A stretch of DNA of 64,000 nt, taken from positions 103,556-167,555 of the forward strand of contig JAPJBO010000495.1 of the NCBI GenBank assembly GCA_030068145.1, in the 5' to 3' direction. The translations under genes were made by a program, and so were the position numbers. This document shows, one piece after another, positions 44,554 to 55,932 of the stretch; position 1 is the stretch's first letter, and every line of letters begins with the position of its first letter. The notes beneath the pieces were generated by a model. The model was given only the letters and a program-made list of their open reading frames with translations, had not been told where the DNA came from and made no database searches. This DNA is from Diplonema papillatum. Lineage: Eukaryota > Euglenozoa > Diplonemea > Diplonemida > Diplonemidae.

Positions 44554-45325
44554 CCGGTAGCCGAAACTGTTGTCATCCGGTAGCCGAAACTGTTGTCATC
44601 CGGTAGCCGAAACTGTTGTCATCCGGTAGCCGAAACTGTTGTCATCCGGTAGCCGAAACTGTTGTCATCCGGTAGCCGAAACTGTTGTCATCCGGTAGCC
44701 GAAACTGTTGTCATCCGGTAGCCGAAACTGTTGTCATCCGGTAGCCGAAACTGTTGTCATCCGGTAGCCGAAACTGTTGTCATCCGGTAGCCGAAACTGT
44801 TGTCATCCGGTAGCCGAAACTGTTGTCATCCGGTAGCCGAAACTGTTGTCATCCGGTAGCCGAAACTGTTGTCATCCGGTAGCCGAAACTGTTGTCATCC
44901 GGTAGCCGAAACTGTTGTCATCCGGTAGCCGAAACTGTTGTCATCCGGTAGCCGAAACTGTTGTCATCCGGTAGCCGAAACTGTTGTCATCCGGTAGCCG
45001 AAACTGTTGTCATCCGGTAGCCGAAACTGTTGTCATCCGGTAGCCGAAACTGTTGTCATCCGGTAGCCGAAACTGTTGTCATCCGGTAGCCGAAACTGTT
45101 GTCATCCGGTAGCCGAAACTGTTGTCATCCGGTAGCCGAAACTGTTGTCATCCGGTAGCCGAAACTGTTGTCATCCGGTAGCCGAAACTGTTGTCATCCG
45201 GTAGCCGAAACTGTTGTCATCCGGTGGCCGAAACTGTTGTCATCCGGTAGCCGAAACTGTTGTCATCCGGTAGCCGAAACTGTTGTCATCCGGTAGCCGA
45301 AACTGTTGTCATCCGGTAGCCGAAA
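44541..45325. repeat. 23-bp tandem array inside the LINE, about 34 copies
   Basis: Nearly identical 23-bp units with core CATCCGGTAGCCGAAACTGT; one unit near 45225 has GGTGGCC. The array splits RT from RNase H. The last partial units grade into LINE sequence on both sides, so it likely grew from a short duplication in place. Confidence 0.98.
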
Positions 45326-45589
45326 GCGCATGCTGGGAAATCAGCTATCCCTTTGCACCTGTGATGCCTCGGGTACAGCGCGGTATAGGCCCTTGCTAGC
45401 TTCGGGTGGCCCGGGTCGAAACATTTCGAGATGGCGTGCGTTGAGAGCACAGGCAGTGCGTGGCCTCTGTACAACGTGCCTTTTCCCCGCGTGGAGCACA
45501 GGTAGGACTGGGCTACCACGGGTGAAGCGCTCCATTTTTTGGGCGTTCCTCGTGCACCCTCCCACCGCAGGCACCCACCTAATAGTCGG

Positions 45590-46330
45590 GCCGTGTTGGT
45601 CGCCTTGACTTGACCGATACACTCTGTAGGAGACCGACCGCGCTGTAACGACGACCAACTGTTTCTTCGCCATCTTGAATCCCTTGGCCCGCATCCATCT
45701 CTCCAGTTCCTTTTATTTGCGTCGGCACTCGGCTAATAGTTGTGTGTGTCGTTGTGTCGTCCCCTCCCACACACTGAAATCAAGTGCTCCTAGGCAGACG
45801 AACTGTTAGTGTTGCGAACGAATCGCAAACACGCTGAGATTGGGACCCCACACACTGAAATCGACTGAGAACAACCTGAGCGATCTCTCTTAATAAAATA
45901 TTTAAGCGCCGAAGGCGCAACCACCCAATCCAACTTTGTACACACGAAACTCGAACACGTGGACGACGACAACTAGTCGTCGTCCACGTAGGCTCTGCTG
46001 TAAGGTATAGTTTGACGATTTGGCGGGGTTGCAGTGTACAGGAGGAAAAGAGTAACGCTGAGCGGGGACCCTTGCAGTAGCCCCCGTCTGAGACGCATCG
46101 GCGTGGTGAACCCGTTGCGGGTCGTGAGGCTAAACCACTGGCACTGTATGAGGTTGGAGATCGACACTGCCCACTCTCCCCCCATCATGGTCCGAACTGT
46201 TTCTATTAGGGTCGTGCGGGGTTGTGTCATAGGCCGCCTCAATATCCGCTATGACAACGGCGTGGGGGTCCCCGTCATCTTCCTCATCCAGCCATTTTTT
46301 GTTTTTTTTTTTTTTTTTTTTTTGGAGCAC
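45590..46330 (-). pseudogene. LINE reverse transcriptase, frameshifted
   Basis: One frame gives AVVIADIEAAYDTTPHD (RT block A with the first Asp). After a frameshift another gives RRGLLQGSPLSVTLFLLY (block B) and AYVDDD at 45973, a YxDD active site with Val at x. A stop follows at once. A third frame then gives GELERWMRAKG-like ELERWMRAKGFKMAKKQLVVV residues of the thumb region, in pieces. The polymerase is non-functional. Confidence 0.8.
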
Positions 46331-46516
46331 GCCGCGGTGTGCGCGCTATCTGCCGGCTTGCCGGCTGATTAAATTCGCAGCGGGGGTTCCCCCCCCCAGG
46401 GGCGGCCAGATTGCGGAGTCGTTGGCAGAATCTAACCTGACCTCCCACCCCCCCCACTATATACACACCACGTACTTGTCATACGTATGACAAGTACATA
46501 TGAGACGATGCCAAAA
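46324..46516. other. Junk between LINE and first long-TIR element
   Basis: TGCCGGCTTGCCGGCTGATT at 46350, C-runs, and at 46468-46516 a fragment CACCACGTACTTGTCATACG ... ACGATGCCAAAA that matches the two ends of the element at 50279-51890. Confidence 0.6.
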
Positions 46517-47753
46517 GGGGGGGGGGGGGGGGTTTGGGCAGATGTTTTCTGGTATAGTAAGATACTGGGCATGTGGGGTATAGGACCCATACCCCCCCAG
46601 GAACCATGTTTTCGGGCCGATTTTGGGGTCCAATGCCCTCGGAGAACCTTTTTCTGAGCGCAAAACTCAGTTGTTGTGGACTTTGAGGCCCCAGGTAGGG
46701 TTACCACTGTACAATGGCTACGGCGGCAGCACCCACCCAGAACAGGAACTTAACTCTGTTCTCAGAATGCGTGACTCGTAAATGCGTTTCGTTCGAAGAA
46801 TTGGCTCAAAAATTTGCAAGGCAAGACGCACACAAAGTACGATAGGTCACAGGGCTCCATGCGGAGACACTTTAGAGCGACGAGAGCCTTTCTGATGAAA
46901 GCTGCAGGAGTTGACCCGATTGCGCCCGGGGTCTCTGTACAGAGGGCGACCGACAAAGGTGACCCATGAGGCAGCAGGCATTCGACGATCTCGTGGAGGC
47001 AACCACCGACGTCGTGGGTCACGGAAACACTGTCGTGCACAAGACGTTCGTCGCACAAATCCTTCTAGCACAGGCTGGTGGACGAAGAAGGCCAACTAAC
47101 GGCAAAGGTGTCGTACACCACGTACCGCCAGCTACGTGGTGCCCGGTTCGAACACCTGGCCGGACGTGTGCGACACCTGCAGAAGGGAACACGATTAACC
47201 ATCGCCTTCGTGAGGTTACCAGCAGCAAACTCACTTCTTTCGATCCGACAAGCCGATTTCTGCCAATAAAAGTTGCCAATACTGCCAGAAGAACCTGGGG
47301 TCAGCTTTTTTAACAACCAGGGGCCTCGCCTCCTTGATGATTGATTTGCGTTGGACGACAGGTGACTCGATCCAACTTGGGGAACTGTTTTAGCTGGTGT
47401 ACAGTGGGTTTCACACTGGATTTGCGGGTGTCACACTGGATTCCGCACTGGATTTTTGGGTGTCAGTGGATTTCACGCTGGATTTGCGGGTGTGGCACAC
47501 TGGATCTAGCAGGTGTGCCCACGCCCGACACTTTGGCCGCACAGTTAACACCCCCACACGATGCTGGAGTGCACCGTGCGGGGCCTCGAAACCCACAGAA
47601 ACAGAGTTTTGCGCTCAGAAAAAGGCTCTCCGAGGGCATTTGGCCCCAAAACCGGCCCGAAAAAATGGTTTCTGGGGGGATATGGGTCCCATACCCCACA
47701 TGCCCAGTATCTTACTATGCCATAAAACATCTGCCCAAACCCCCCCCCCCCCC
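46517..47753. mobile_element. Long-TIR DNA element 1
   Basis: A ~175-bp inverted repeat: TTTGGGCAGATGTTTTCTGG at 46533 and the complement ending CATCTGCCCAAA at 47739. The arms share CATGTGGGGTATAGGACCCA-like and CGCAAAACTC blocks. Ends are runs of 16 G and 14 C. The interior (46700-47570) has unrecognised frames on both strands (for example TYRQLRGARFEHLAGRVRHL at 47100-47160, plus) and ends with ACACTGGATTTGCGGGTGT repeats. Non-autonomous. Confidence 0.8.
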
Positions 47754-49062
47754 TAGGGCTAAGTTGGATGGAAACGCCGTTTCTTTTAGTTTTTTCGAAA
47801 TATGGAAACGGAAACGGAAACGGAAACGGAAACGTTTCCGTTTCTTTTAAAAGAAACGCCGGAAGGCTCCTCATGCTGAGGGGTCCTATAGGATACCACT
47901 TCGCGGGTCCTTCTGTGTGTCCGTCGGGTGTCCGTTTCCAGCCAAATTTTGGCTTTCCTTTCAGAGGGCGGGATCACCTTCTTCTTTTGATCTACCAGCG
48001 GGCACTTCTCTTCCTCCGTCTTCTGGCGGGCTCTCTGACTCTTCAGGGCCCTTCCTGGGCTGTTCTTCGACTTGGCTCGGCCCCTTCTTGTGTGTCGTCG
48101 CGGTCTCGTTTGTGCAGAGCAGTCGCTGATGCTCACCGCTTTCTTTCGTCGGCGATCTGAGACGAGCAAATAGGAAACCACAAGCTAATGATGCAGAATG
48201 TCGTTACATGCGGATGCTGAGGTTTTCTGGCACCAGATTCCACTCTTCTGTGCCTACCACTTCGTCCTCTGCTGCTTCCAACCACGTTCTCATGTTTACT
48301 CGTATCGGCGGCCGTGCCGCGTGGGGCTTTTTGAATCTGCAGTCCTCTTCTGCATTGTCGGTGGTTCTTCCTGCCGTCGCTGTCTATGCTCCGACAACAC
48401 CGCCCGATGGTGCCCCTTCCGGTGACGGTTGCCACCCGTCGTTGTATGCAAGGTGCACTGTGGCAATCGATGTTTAACACACACGTTACTGCGTGGCCAT
48501 CGCTTTTCTGGCGGGTTCAACATTGCCCCGGCATACGTGTGCCCTTCTCACCTCTTGATGCTGCTTGCACTCCCTCTTTGTCTTACACCGCTGAAAACCC
48601 CGGTCTTGTAGCCTGTGGTGCGGCGGAGCTCCCGCTGTCCTGAACGATCGTATCTGTATAGCCTATTATTGGAAGCGGATGTGCTTTCCCGATCGTCTTC
48701 AGCGCGTTGGCCAACGGCCTCGCATCAACAGAGCATCGTCGCCACAACAGCCATTGGTATAAAGAGCTGCAGACCTCAAAGTCATCACAACCGGATGCGT
48801 GTGGTTGCGCGGTCGCAACTCTTATGCTTCTTTCCTCCCTCTTTTTCGGAGCCTCCTTGTCCATGGTTTCCCACTGGATTGCGGGGTCCGCCGTTCGGAA
48901 CACATTTCCGGTCGGACCTTCAGCCAGTATACTAGTGGCATACCAGCCGTTTCTTTTGAAAAGAAACGGCGTTTCCATCCACCGCCAAAAAGAAGGAAAC
49001 GGAAACGGAAACGGAAACGGAAACGTTTCCAACGTTTCCATCCTACATAGCCCTAGGGGGGG
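47751..49062. mobile_element. Long-TIR DNA element 2 (GGAAAC-rich ends)
   Basis: Ends CCCTAGGGCTAAGTTGGATG and the complement of CATCCTACATAGCCCTAGGG. The arms contain several tandem GGAAAC hexamers (GAAACGGAAACGGAAAC) and AAGAAACG/CGTTTCTT pairs. A terminal fragment of the family occurs at 22190-22290. The interior, 47940-48895, has no recognised transposase. Confidence 0.8.
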
Positions 49063-50263
49063 TCAAAAGCTGTCAAAATAGGTCATTTTTTTGGGAACCA
49101 CATAGGGGCTCCTAAGAGGCAATACAATTTGGTAAACCACCCCAGAACCGTATAGAAATGCCTAAAACATGCTTTTTGGCTGCTGAAGTGCCCCGAAAAG
49201 GCCTTTTTACGAGTGCCCAATTTTTGGACTCAGGGTGGACACCGTTTGGTACCGGTGTTCTTCTTTTTAGGTGACAACCCCAAAAATAGTGACAGCATGA
49301 ACCGAAGAAGGAAAACAACACTGCCCAAACCTATGTGTTTTTACTCAAAAGACTTTCCTGAGAGTTGGGGATGGTGGGGCTTCGTAGGAGGCACCGACAA
49401 GCGACTCAATGAGGTACGGCTTCGTAACGTGCCGCCCCCTCGAGTCCTTGACGTCAGCGCCAGCTTTCGTAGTGGCCTGTGTCGTGTAGCGTGCTACCGC
49501 AAGCTGCAGATACCCTGCCCTGAGCTGCTATGTCGTGGCAGTCCTATAAATCCACCGCCGAACCTTTTCGTTCAAGTCCAGTTTTCTATTTTTGTTCAAG
49601 CTCAACGTGCGTTGGGGTTAGGTACCAGAGATACACCCCGGTGACCAGTATTGTCTTCCGTGCGTGTGCAATGCCACCCTTTCGGGTGGTGTACGAAAGG
49701 CGAACTTGAATAAACGACACTGTCGCGTGCATCCCTTCAACAAAAACGTTGATATCTGGAAAATCCCACTACGGATGATAGCATCTCATTGTTTTTCTCG
49801 GAAAGACATCGAACTTTGTGAATATCGCTCTAGCAGAAGTTCGGGGAAGAGCTGCTGCCTGCGGTGTCAACAGCACCTCAGCTTGCGCAAGACCCAGAGA
49901 ACCTTTTGGGACGTTGTTAACCATCCAGACGAGCAACGTTCATAGCTGCCTTCCTCCTGGGTGTCGTTTGCCCTTTTGTTGCTTCCATTTGTGGCTGCCT
50001 GTACGTGATTGTAGTCTCATCTTTGCATGGTATGAACAGTGAAGCACACCCACAGGCTGCTAGCCGGTACCAAACGGTGTCCACCCTGAAACCATCAACT
50101 AATACACCCCCCCCTGGGCCATTTTCCATGAAACTTCCCCCAAAAACACGTTTCCGGGCATTTCTGAGGCGGGTTGCATGTTTTTTTAGGCTTAAACTGC
50201 CGTTAAGTCTACAGGCTGAAAATGTCACCATTTTGACGCAAAAAAAGACCTTTTGACCCCCCC
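49056..50263. mobile_element. Long-TIR DNA element 3, flanked by TA
   Basis: Ends GGGGGGGTCAAAAGC and CTTTTGACCCCCCC. Arms ~200 bp, diverged, sharing CAGGGTGGACACCGTTTGGT and its complement at the inner edges (49230, 50080). TA lies directly outside both ends, a possible target duplication. Interior frames include a Cys/His-rich segment (YCLPCVCNATLSGG, RKANLNKRHCRVH) near 49650-49740. The ends resemble the GGGGGGTCGAATAA family. Confidence 0.8.
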
Positions 50264-50278
50264 TACCCCCCCCCCCCC

Positions 50279-51890
50279 TTTTGGCATCGTACCATATGAC
50301 ACGTACATGTACTTGTCATATTATGACAAGTACTATGACAAGCATGTACTTGTCATATGACAAGTACATACTTGTCATATGACAAGTACCTACTCGTCAT
50401 ATGACAAGTTTTGTGAAGGAATTGCTCTACTCTCGCATACAATTGGCTGAGAAAAGTATGGTATACAACCCAATACTCGCAAACGGTATTAATTCGAGCG
50501 ACAACTGACGGATCAAGCTCTGTGACAGAAGAAACAAAGACGGAAAGCTCTCCCAGTCCCTGCACCTGGGTCCCAAAGGAGTTTGCGCGAGATGGCTATG
50601 TTCTGCGGTGCGAAATGGAAGAAAGGAATTGGACACAGACAGATCAACTGCCGTGTCCGGCCAACCAAACCCTGCTTGCAGACATCACCATTGCCAAGAT
50701 AAGCAACAACCACACGCCCCTCACCATAAGCGCAAACCCGCACACCTGGACAAGACAAAAACAAGAGGTGAAACGAGAACAAGAAGTCCGCGACATGGGA
50801 AGCGATGGGCATCCCACACTTCCCGACAAACATTCGACGCGACATGCTATCCTTCGAACTCCAGACCAAACATGTTGATTTTCAACTGAAACCTCTCCGT
50901 CCGCCGCCTATTCCACCAGTTCCAGAAGTTCTGACGAACGACGCAATACACTTGTGTAAGTGTATTGCTCGTGCTAACGACCAGGCCACCCAAAAGTTGG
51001 ACTCGACTTCGCAACGTGGGCTTTAGTGAGCACAGCGGCAAAAAGACAGGGTGGGGCCAGAAGTATTTTGGTAGCCCGCAAGACGAGGGGGCGATCTGAA
51101 GGCGTGTGTTTGTAGGGAAACAGGGAAACACCGTGGCGTGTTTGCTGAAGCAGAGGACAGTACCGAGGAAGCAGTCTTTTGTTGCATGTGCCGAAAGACT
51201 GGCTTTTCCAGCATCAGGGGTTTGTATGCACAATATGACGCCTACCATCGGCCTCCATACACGCGAGTCAAGCAGAACTGCCCGTTCTGCAAAAGCATGT
51301 CGGGACACTTGGCTTTAGGCAACACTTACTGTATGTGCATCCAAAGAAGCTGATAAGAAAACCTGTCCTCTGTGCCTCCAACCTTTTGTTCTCGAAGGGA
51401 ACGGAAACCCATCTTCCGTTCTTTCCTCGTTTCGTGGTGCCACTATCTTTATGGGATCCTCGGGTGAACTAGCCCTTGATAAAAGCTTGCCTGTAGACAC
51501 GCAATTCCTTTCTTCCATTTGCACCGCAGATCTCGCACAAACCCCTTTGGGACCTAGGTGCAGGGACTGGGAGAGCTTTCCGTCTTTGTTTCTTCTGCTA
51601 CAGAGCTTGATCGGTCAGTTGTCGCTTGAATCAATACTTTTTGCGAGTATTGGGTTATATACCATACTTTTCTCAGCCAAATGTATGCGAGACTAGAGTA
51701 ATTCCTTCACAAAACCTGTCATATGACAAGTAGGTACTTGTCATATGACAAGTATGTACTTGTCATATGACAAGTACCTACTTGTCATGGATTGTACTTG
51801 TCATTGTACTTGTCATATGACAAGTACAACGTACTTGTCATACGCATGACAAGTACGTGGTGCAGGCTATTGTCACTGTGGAGGGGGGAC
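50279..51890. mobile_element. Long-TIR DNA element 4 (GACAAGTAC palindromes in its arms)
   Basis: Arms of ~310 bp (50279-50600 and 51525-51860). The outer half consists of ACTTGTCATATGACAAGT palindromes, the inner half is unique (TTGGCTGAGAAAAGTATGGT, GACGGAAAGCTCTCCCAGTC and complements). The interior has a plus-strand frame with a Cys-pair arrangement (CCMCRKTGF ... QNCPFCKS ... NTYCMC, 51175-51345), possibly zinc-binding. No DDE motif is recognised. Confidence 0.8.
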
Positions 51891-52505
51891 CTCTAAGGTG
51901 GTCACCACGGCGGGTGGTAAGAAAAAAAAATTTTTTTTGGCCCAAATACCCCAAAATCCACACTTTGAAAAAAAATTCGTGGGCCCACTTTTGCCAGGGA
52001 AATTTGACCATTTCACCTTAGAGAATTCGACCACCCAGTCTCCAAGGCTTTCTTCATTTTCCCCCCGGGGGCAGGACTTATGCAGCCCGTTTTCTCCTTC
52101 AGAATAGACACCAAGCCCGTTTTCTCTGGCGAGGGGAGGCGGGGGGCCCCGCCCCCCGGGAGACGGTACGGTACATGGAGCTTCAGTTTCTGTCTTGTTA
52201 GGAATTTGTAACAGGAAGCTAATGCCTGGTTACAGGCCTCTGGCAAAGATAGAAATCTTGTAGATAGGGTCCAGGGCAAAACCCAGAATACAGACACCAA
52301 AACGCTGCCCAATCCGAGGTAGTGTAAATCAACCCAACCTCCCACCCGATTTCCAATTATTGGAATTTTTTGGGTGAGTTACCACCAACCGCTACGGTGC
52401 AGAACCCCCTGGTTTACAGTGGAAATCTTTTGTAAGGTAGGGCGCTGCCCTCCCTGGTTGCCTTGGCATGACAACAGTGGCCCCGGAGGCATGAATTGGT
52501 CTGCA
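51891..52505. other. Unassigned, AT runs and G/C tracts
   Basis: AAAAAAAAATTTTTTTTGG at 51920, CGAGGGGAGGCGGGGGGCC near 52132. No gene is seen; may be a further decayed element. Confidence 0.35.
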
Positions 52506-52882
52506 GAGCTTCTAAAAATCAGCCGGCCGATTATCGGCCGGGTTGGGTTTTCCGTTTCTTTTTTCCGGCCGAAATCTGCGGCCTTCTGGGTGGCAGCTGT
52601 GTCAGGTCAAGTAGCGAGATCTGAGGCCCTGTGATGCTAGGGCAGGGCTGCATCCTCGTGTTGTAGCCGTGTTGTGTATAAGGCGTCGTGGGGGCCTGGT
52701 CAACCACCTCATCACTATAGGGCACAAACCTTTCTCGACAGTGATTGGACAGTCGGGATTGCCGGGGGCGGGTCTCCATGAAGAAGAGAATTGTAAAGCA
52801 AGACCTGCCCCCTGCGCCTGCTGTCTCCGGCTGCTTCGGCAGACGACACATACTACTATTACTACTACTACTACTACTACAG
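52506..52882 (+). repeat. R7 interspersed element with (TAC)n end
   Basis: From AATCAGCCGGCCGATTATCG to GACGACACATACTACTATTA and a short ACT run. It is preceded and followed by CGGCCGAAATC-type palindromes. Confidence 0.85.
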
Positions 52883-53325
52883 CCGAAATCGGCCGCCTTT
52901 TTTCCTTAGCGCGAACATTGGCACGGGCTCAAAAAGAATAGAATTGGAAAACATGTGAAAACGTAACAGCTGGACGGATTCTAATAGCAAGTAAAGGCTC
53001 TCCTGAACGGAAGAAGTAACAAAAGAAGGGGGAAAGAGAAGGAGAACAGCCTGAAAAAAGGTTGGAACTGGCAGGGGTCGTTGTATATTGGTCCGGCGTT
53101 AAGGGAATTGGAAAGAAACCGTACACCGCGAGAGTAGGAGAAAGTAGAAAGGGAAACTAGAGCTTTCGTTGACCGCACTACCCTGAGCCCAAATACTGGA
53201 CGTGGTTTCAGGTGGCAAATTTGGCAAATGATCATGATCAGAAGGTCCTACTTGGGCGGTTCAGTTTCCTCACACATTGCATGTGGCTAAAACTTTTTGG
53301 GGATCTCCGTCCCTGCAGGGGGGGG
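52883..53325. other. Unassigned plus a duplicated segment
   Basis: 53120-53290 matches 25940-26070 (ACCGTACACCGCGAGAGTAG, AGAAGGTCCTACTTGGGCGG). No gene is seen. Confidence 0.5.
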
Positions 53326-53642
53326 CTTGCAAGAACGTGCTTGGAATGGGTATGTGCTCAACACCGCACTGGTCCCGTCCGCGCCGTGTTTCGGTCCTTT
53401 AAGCCACGGACACATAAGGCGGACCATCATCAGCGCGGAACCTGAGTGTCTGCAGACAGGACTGCGGTGTGAGTCTGGTTTGTCAGGCGGCTGTTCGTAG
53501 CTCGTCACAGCCAGGACCACCCGTGCTACTAGAGCACAGGCGAATCCGTCACGGGGAGAAGGCCCCTACAACCGTGTCTGAGCAATCAGTTAAAAAACTC
53601 AGGGCACTCGCCCTGATTGTGACTGCGACTCGCTAGGCAGCA
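53326..53642 (+). mobile_element. R6 SINE-like element with 18-bp target duplication
   Basis: CGTCCCTGCAGGGGGGGG lies directly before (53308-53325) and after (53643-53660) a nearly complete R6 copy. Confidence 0.85.
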
Positions 53643-53660
53643 CGTCCCTGCAGGGGGGGG

Positions 53661-53815
53661 CGGGGGGATTGCAAAAACGTGCTTGGAATGGACGACTGTG
53701 CTCAACGCACCTGCACCGGTCCCGTCTGCGCCGTGCTTCGGTTCTTTGAGTCACGGAGGCGTAACGCGGAACCTGTGTGTCTGCAGACAGGACAGCGGTG
53801 TGATTAAATTTCGAG
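53661..53815 (+). repeat. Older diverged R6 copy
   Basis: Starts GATTGCAAAAACGTGCTTGG directly after the duplication of the preceding copy and is truncated after GGTGTGA. It is more diverged, so a younger R6 landed at the edge of an older one. Confidence 0.75.
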
Positions 53816-54246
53816 CCTGCTTTTTCTTTTCTTTTTTTTACCCGCAGACTCGCTCAAAATCAGCCGATTTTAAACAGTGTAAGCTTTGGCTACGCCGCCC
53901 ATTGAGCGGAATCAGCTTGACGCACGAACCGAATCAAGATGCTGTCGCGAACCCTTCGAAGATTGGGTCGGAGAGCAGGGCAACCTGCAGCTGCTGCAGC
54001 CTCACGGATTTCCGAGGGAATCTGCTAGGCTTGACGAACCTACATGGCAGGGTGCCTCTGATCTTCGGGGGAAATACTTTCCACAAAGGAGGTCGTTATT
54101 GTTGGCTGGTTTTGAGGGGTAAGGAAAAGGTGGAATCTTTTTTTTTTTTTTTGCGGTGGCCTCCGCTGGTCTGGTAGTGTGTGCGATCTCTGTTTTATTT
54201 CTGTTACACTCGTTCTCGCTCTTTTTCTCTCTTTGGGCCGTTTGGT
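53816..54246. other. Unassigned
   Basis: 53855-53895 repeats 38195-38245 in reverse. T-run at 54139. No gene recognised. Confidence 0.35.
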
Positions 54247-55612
54247 AAAGGGGGGGTCGAATAATAACACTGTGCTACTATTCGATTTGTCGAATAATAA
54301 AGAAAATTGGGGAGGCATGATGTGTCGAATAATAGCAGTGTCAAATAATAAAAATAATTGGGATGGAGACAGCGGCTTCAAGAGCATCTCAGTTCCGAGC
54401 TACATCCAGAGGACGCACAGGGAGCTCAAGTTGCGCTGTACAATCCGTCTTGTGGCCATCCTGCGGCAACTACGTCAGAAAGGCTAGGGCACCATATCGC
54501 CTTTGCAACATACCACTGGCTTGCCCGCGAAAGAGGCCTTTGGTGTGATGACCGGGGTATACGAATACAAATGCCGTAGCGAAATGCCTGCGCCCCATCG
54601 GTGTTGTGGCAGAAAGCTACCATGAGTATCCACTCGAGTCCGGTGCTGAAGCAGCGCTTTCCTTGTTTGAAGAGTGCCAGTCATTGACTGTTGTCAATGG
54701 TGTTTTCACGATCGCGCTGAAACGCGTGACAGAAGTGTACTTCGTGTTGAAAGCGCTTTGCAGCACTGCTCTTTGGTGTGGCTTCCAAACCAGACGGCTC
54801 TTCCGTGAAACAACCGAACCCCTTCTTGATTTTCTCTGGTGCTGGCACCGTCAGAAAGCTGCAGAGGGCCAGTGCCTACAGCAAAGACGTGAACGTAGCA
54901 TTCACGAAGTGCGGTGTCACCACGAGCAAATTTTTATCTTGGAGTACGGAGAATACCTGGCCAAGGAATATATGGGACAGCGGGTGTTACTGATAGTTGA
55001 CTGCTACTCCTCACGTCACCGAAGCTGCTGCGGTCCAGGCAACTGCGAAAACCCTCGACAAGATTAATGTGCATGTTAGCTTCAAGAAACTGGGCTACTT
55101 CCTTGGGTGCCCGGGGAGTTCGGCAAAAAATGATGTCAAACTCCGTAAGTTGCCAGACTACGTGTGGACACCACAGATAGGCAAGCACTCAACTACGGGG
55201 ATGAACGTGTGCTCTACCGCAGCTCCGAAACCTGAACTGCTGTCCAAGGTGCAACCTCTATGTCGTTACCTCCTTCCTTGACGAACACATCAGCCAATGT
55301 GACGGCTCTGGCTCGGCGCCGTGCCAAGCACCACAGCCTTCACAAGATGCCCAGTCATAGGCTGACGTGAACGCCGGAGCTGGAGGCGAAGAGGATCCTG
55401 AGGAAGAGGTCAACGTGCCACAATCGCAGTTCCACAGCTCGAGCAGGAAGTACAGTTGTGTTGCACTATGCAAATTCACCGCTGGACTACAGAGCCTGGA
55501 TTCCTCACACCAAAGTGTGCCACACTGGAAAGGCGACAACGTTTCGCTTTGTGAACTGCATCCAGACTGCCGTGTGTCAAATAATAACAGGGTCAAATAA
55601 TAAAAAAAAGGG
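54247..55612 (+). mobile_element. Decayed pogo/Tigger-like DNA transposon
   Basis: The left end GGGGGGGTCGAATAATAACA is shared with the MITEs at 12524 and 58914. Subterminal TCRAATAATA motifs recur at 54280-54350 and 55577-55600. Inside lies a broken DDE transposase (next entry). The right end is less clear, since its TCAAATAATAAC motifs lie in direct orientation. Confidence 0.65.
54778..55150 (+). pseudogene. DDE transposase (DDE_1 superfamily) fragment
   Basis: One frame gives KPDGSSVKQPNPFLIFSGAG and VNVAFTKCGVTTSKFLSW, the pattern of DDE_1 proteins around the first catalytic region. A shifted frame gives RVLLIVDCYSS with the second Asp. A third gives HVTEAAAVQATAKTLDKINV, continuing the same domain. 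Two frameshifts thus split a single domain. The closest known type is pogo/Tigger-like (Tc1/mariner); the subfamily is an inference. Confidence 0.7.
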
Positions 55613-55790
55613 TGAAGTCCCTTGTATGGACACCTGACTTTGAAAAAGTCCCTTGTATGGACAGCAAACTTTCGAAATTCCCTTGTATGGACACCTGACT
55701 TTGAAAAAGTCCCTTGTATGGACGAGATATTTTTTTATAGCCCCTTGTATGGACAAACTTTCCAGGTCCCTTATGTGGCTTGCACGGTGT
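55605..55790. repeat. ~31-bp tandem repeat (CCCTTGTATGGACA)
   Basis: Five imperfect units with TCCCTTGTATGGACACCTGA. It probably forms one end of the MULE-type element that follows. Confidence 0.85.
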
Positions 55791-55932
55791 AGTGAAACCT
55801 GCTTGCTGCACGTCGACCCGTGGAATGATCTGATGTTGAGGTTCACCCATGCACACATTAGCAAAGCTGCGGTGAAATTGGAGCCTTCACATTCTGAGTG
55901 GAAAGGGTATGAAAAGGCATCAAAGAGCGACA

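Larger units (their letters stand above)
43641..46323 (-). mobile_element. Decayed LINE with RT and RNase H, 5'-truncated
   Basis: Minus strand, reading down: RT at 46310-45973, RT thumb-like region at about 45760-45600, a 23-bp array, then RNase H at 44400-43720. Frames shift several times, so it is inactive. The 5' side stops at an A-run (minus strand, 46297-46323), and the 3' side leads into the 9-bp array, which may have started as a repeat tail. Order RT then RNase H is as in Ingi/L1Tc-type LINEs. Confidence 0.75.

Noticed and set aside
44541-45325. CRISPR-like array of regular repeats
   Set aside because: Units are contiguous with no variable spacers, and this is a eukaryotic context inside a LINE.
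43674-46330. LINE as a working element
   Set aside because: Multiple frameshifts, a stop right after YVDDD and a 785-bp array within the ORF rule out function.
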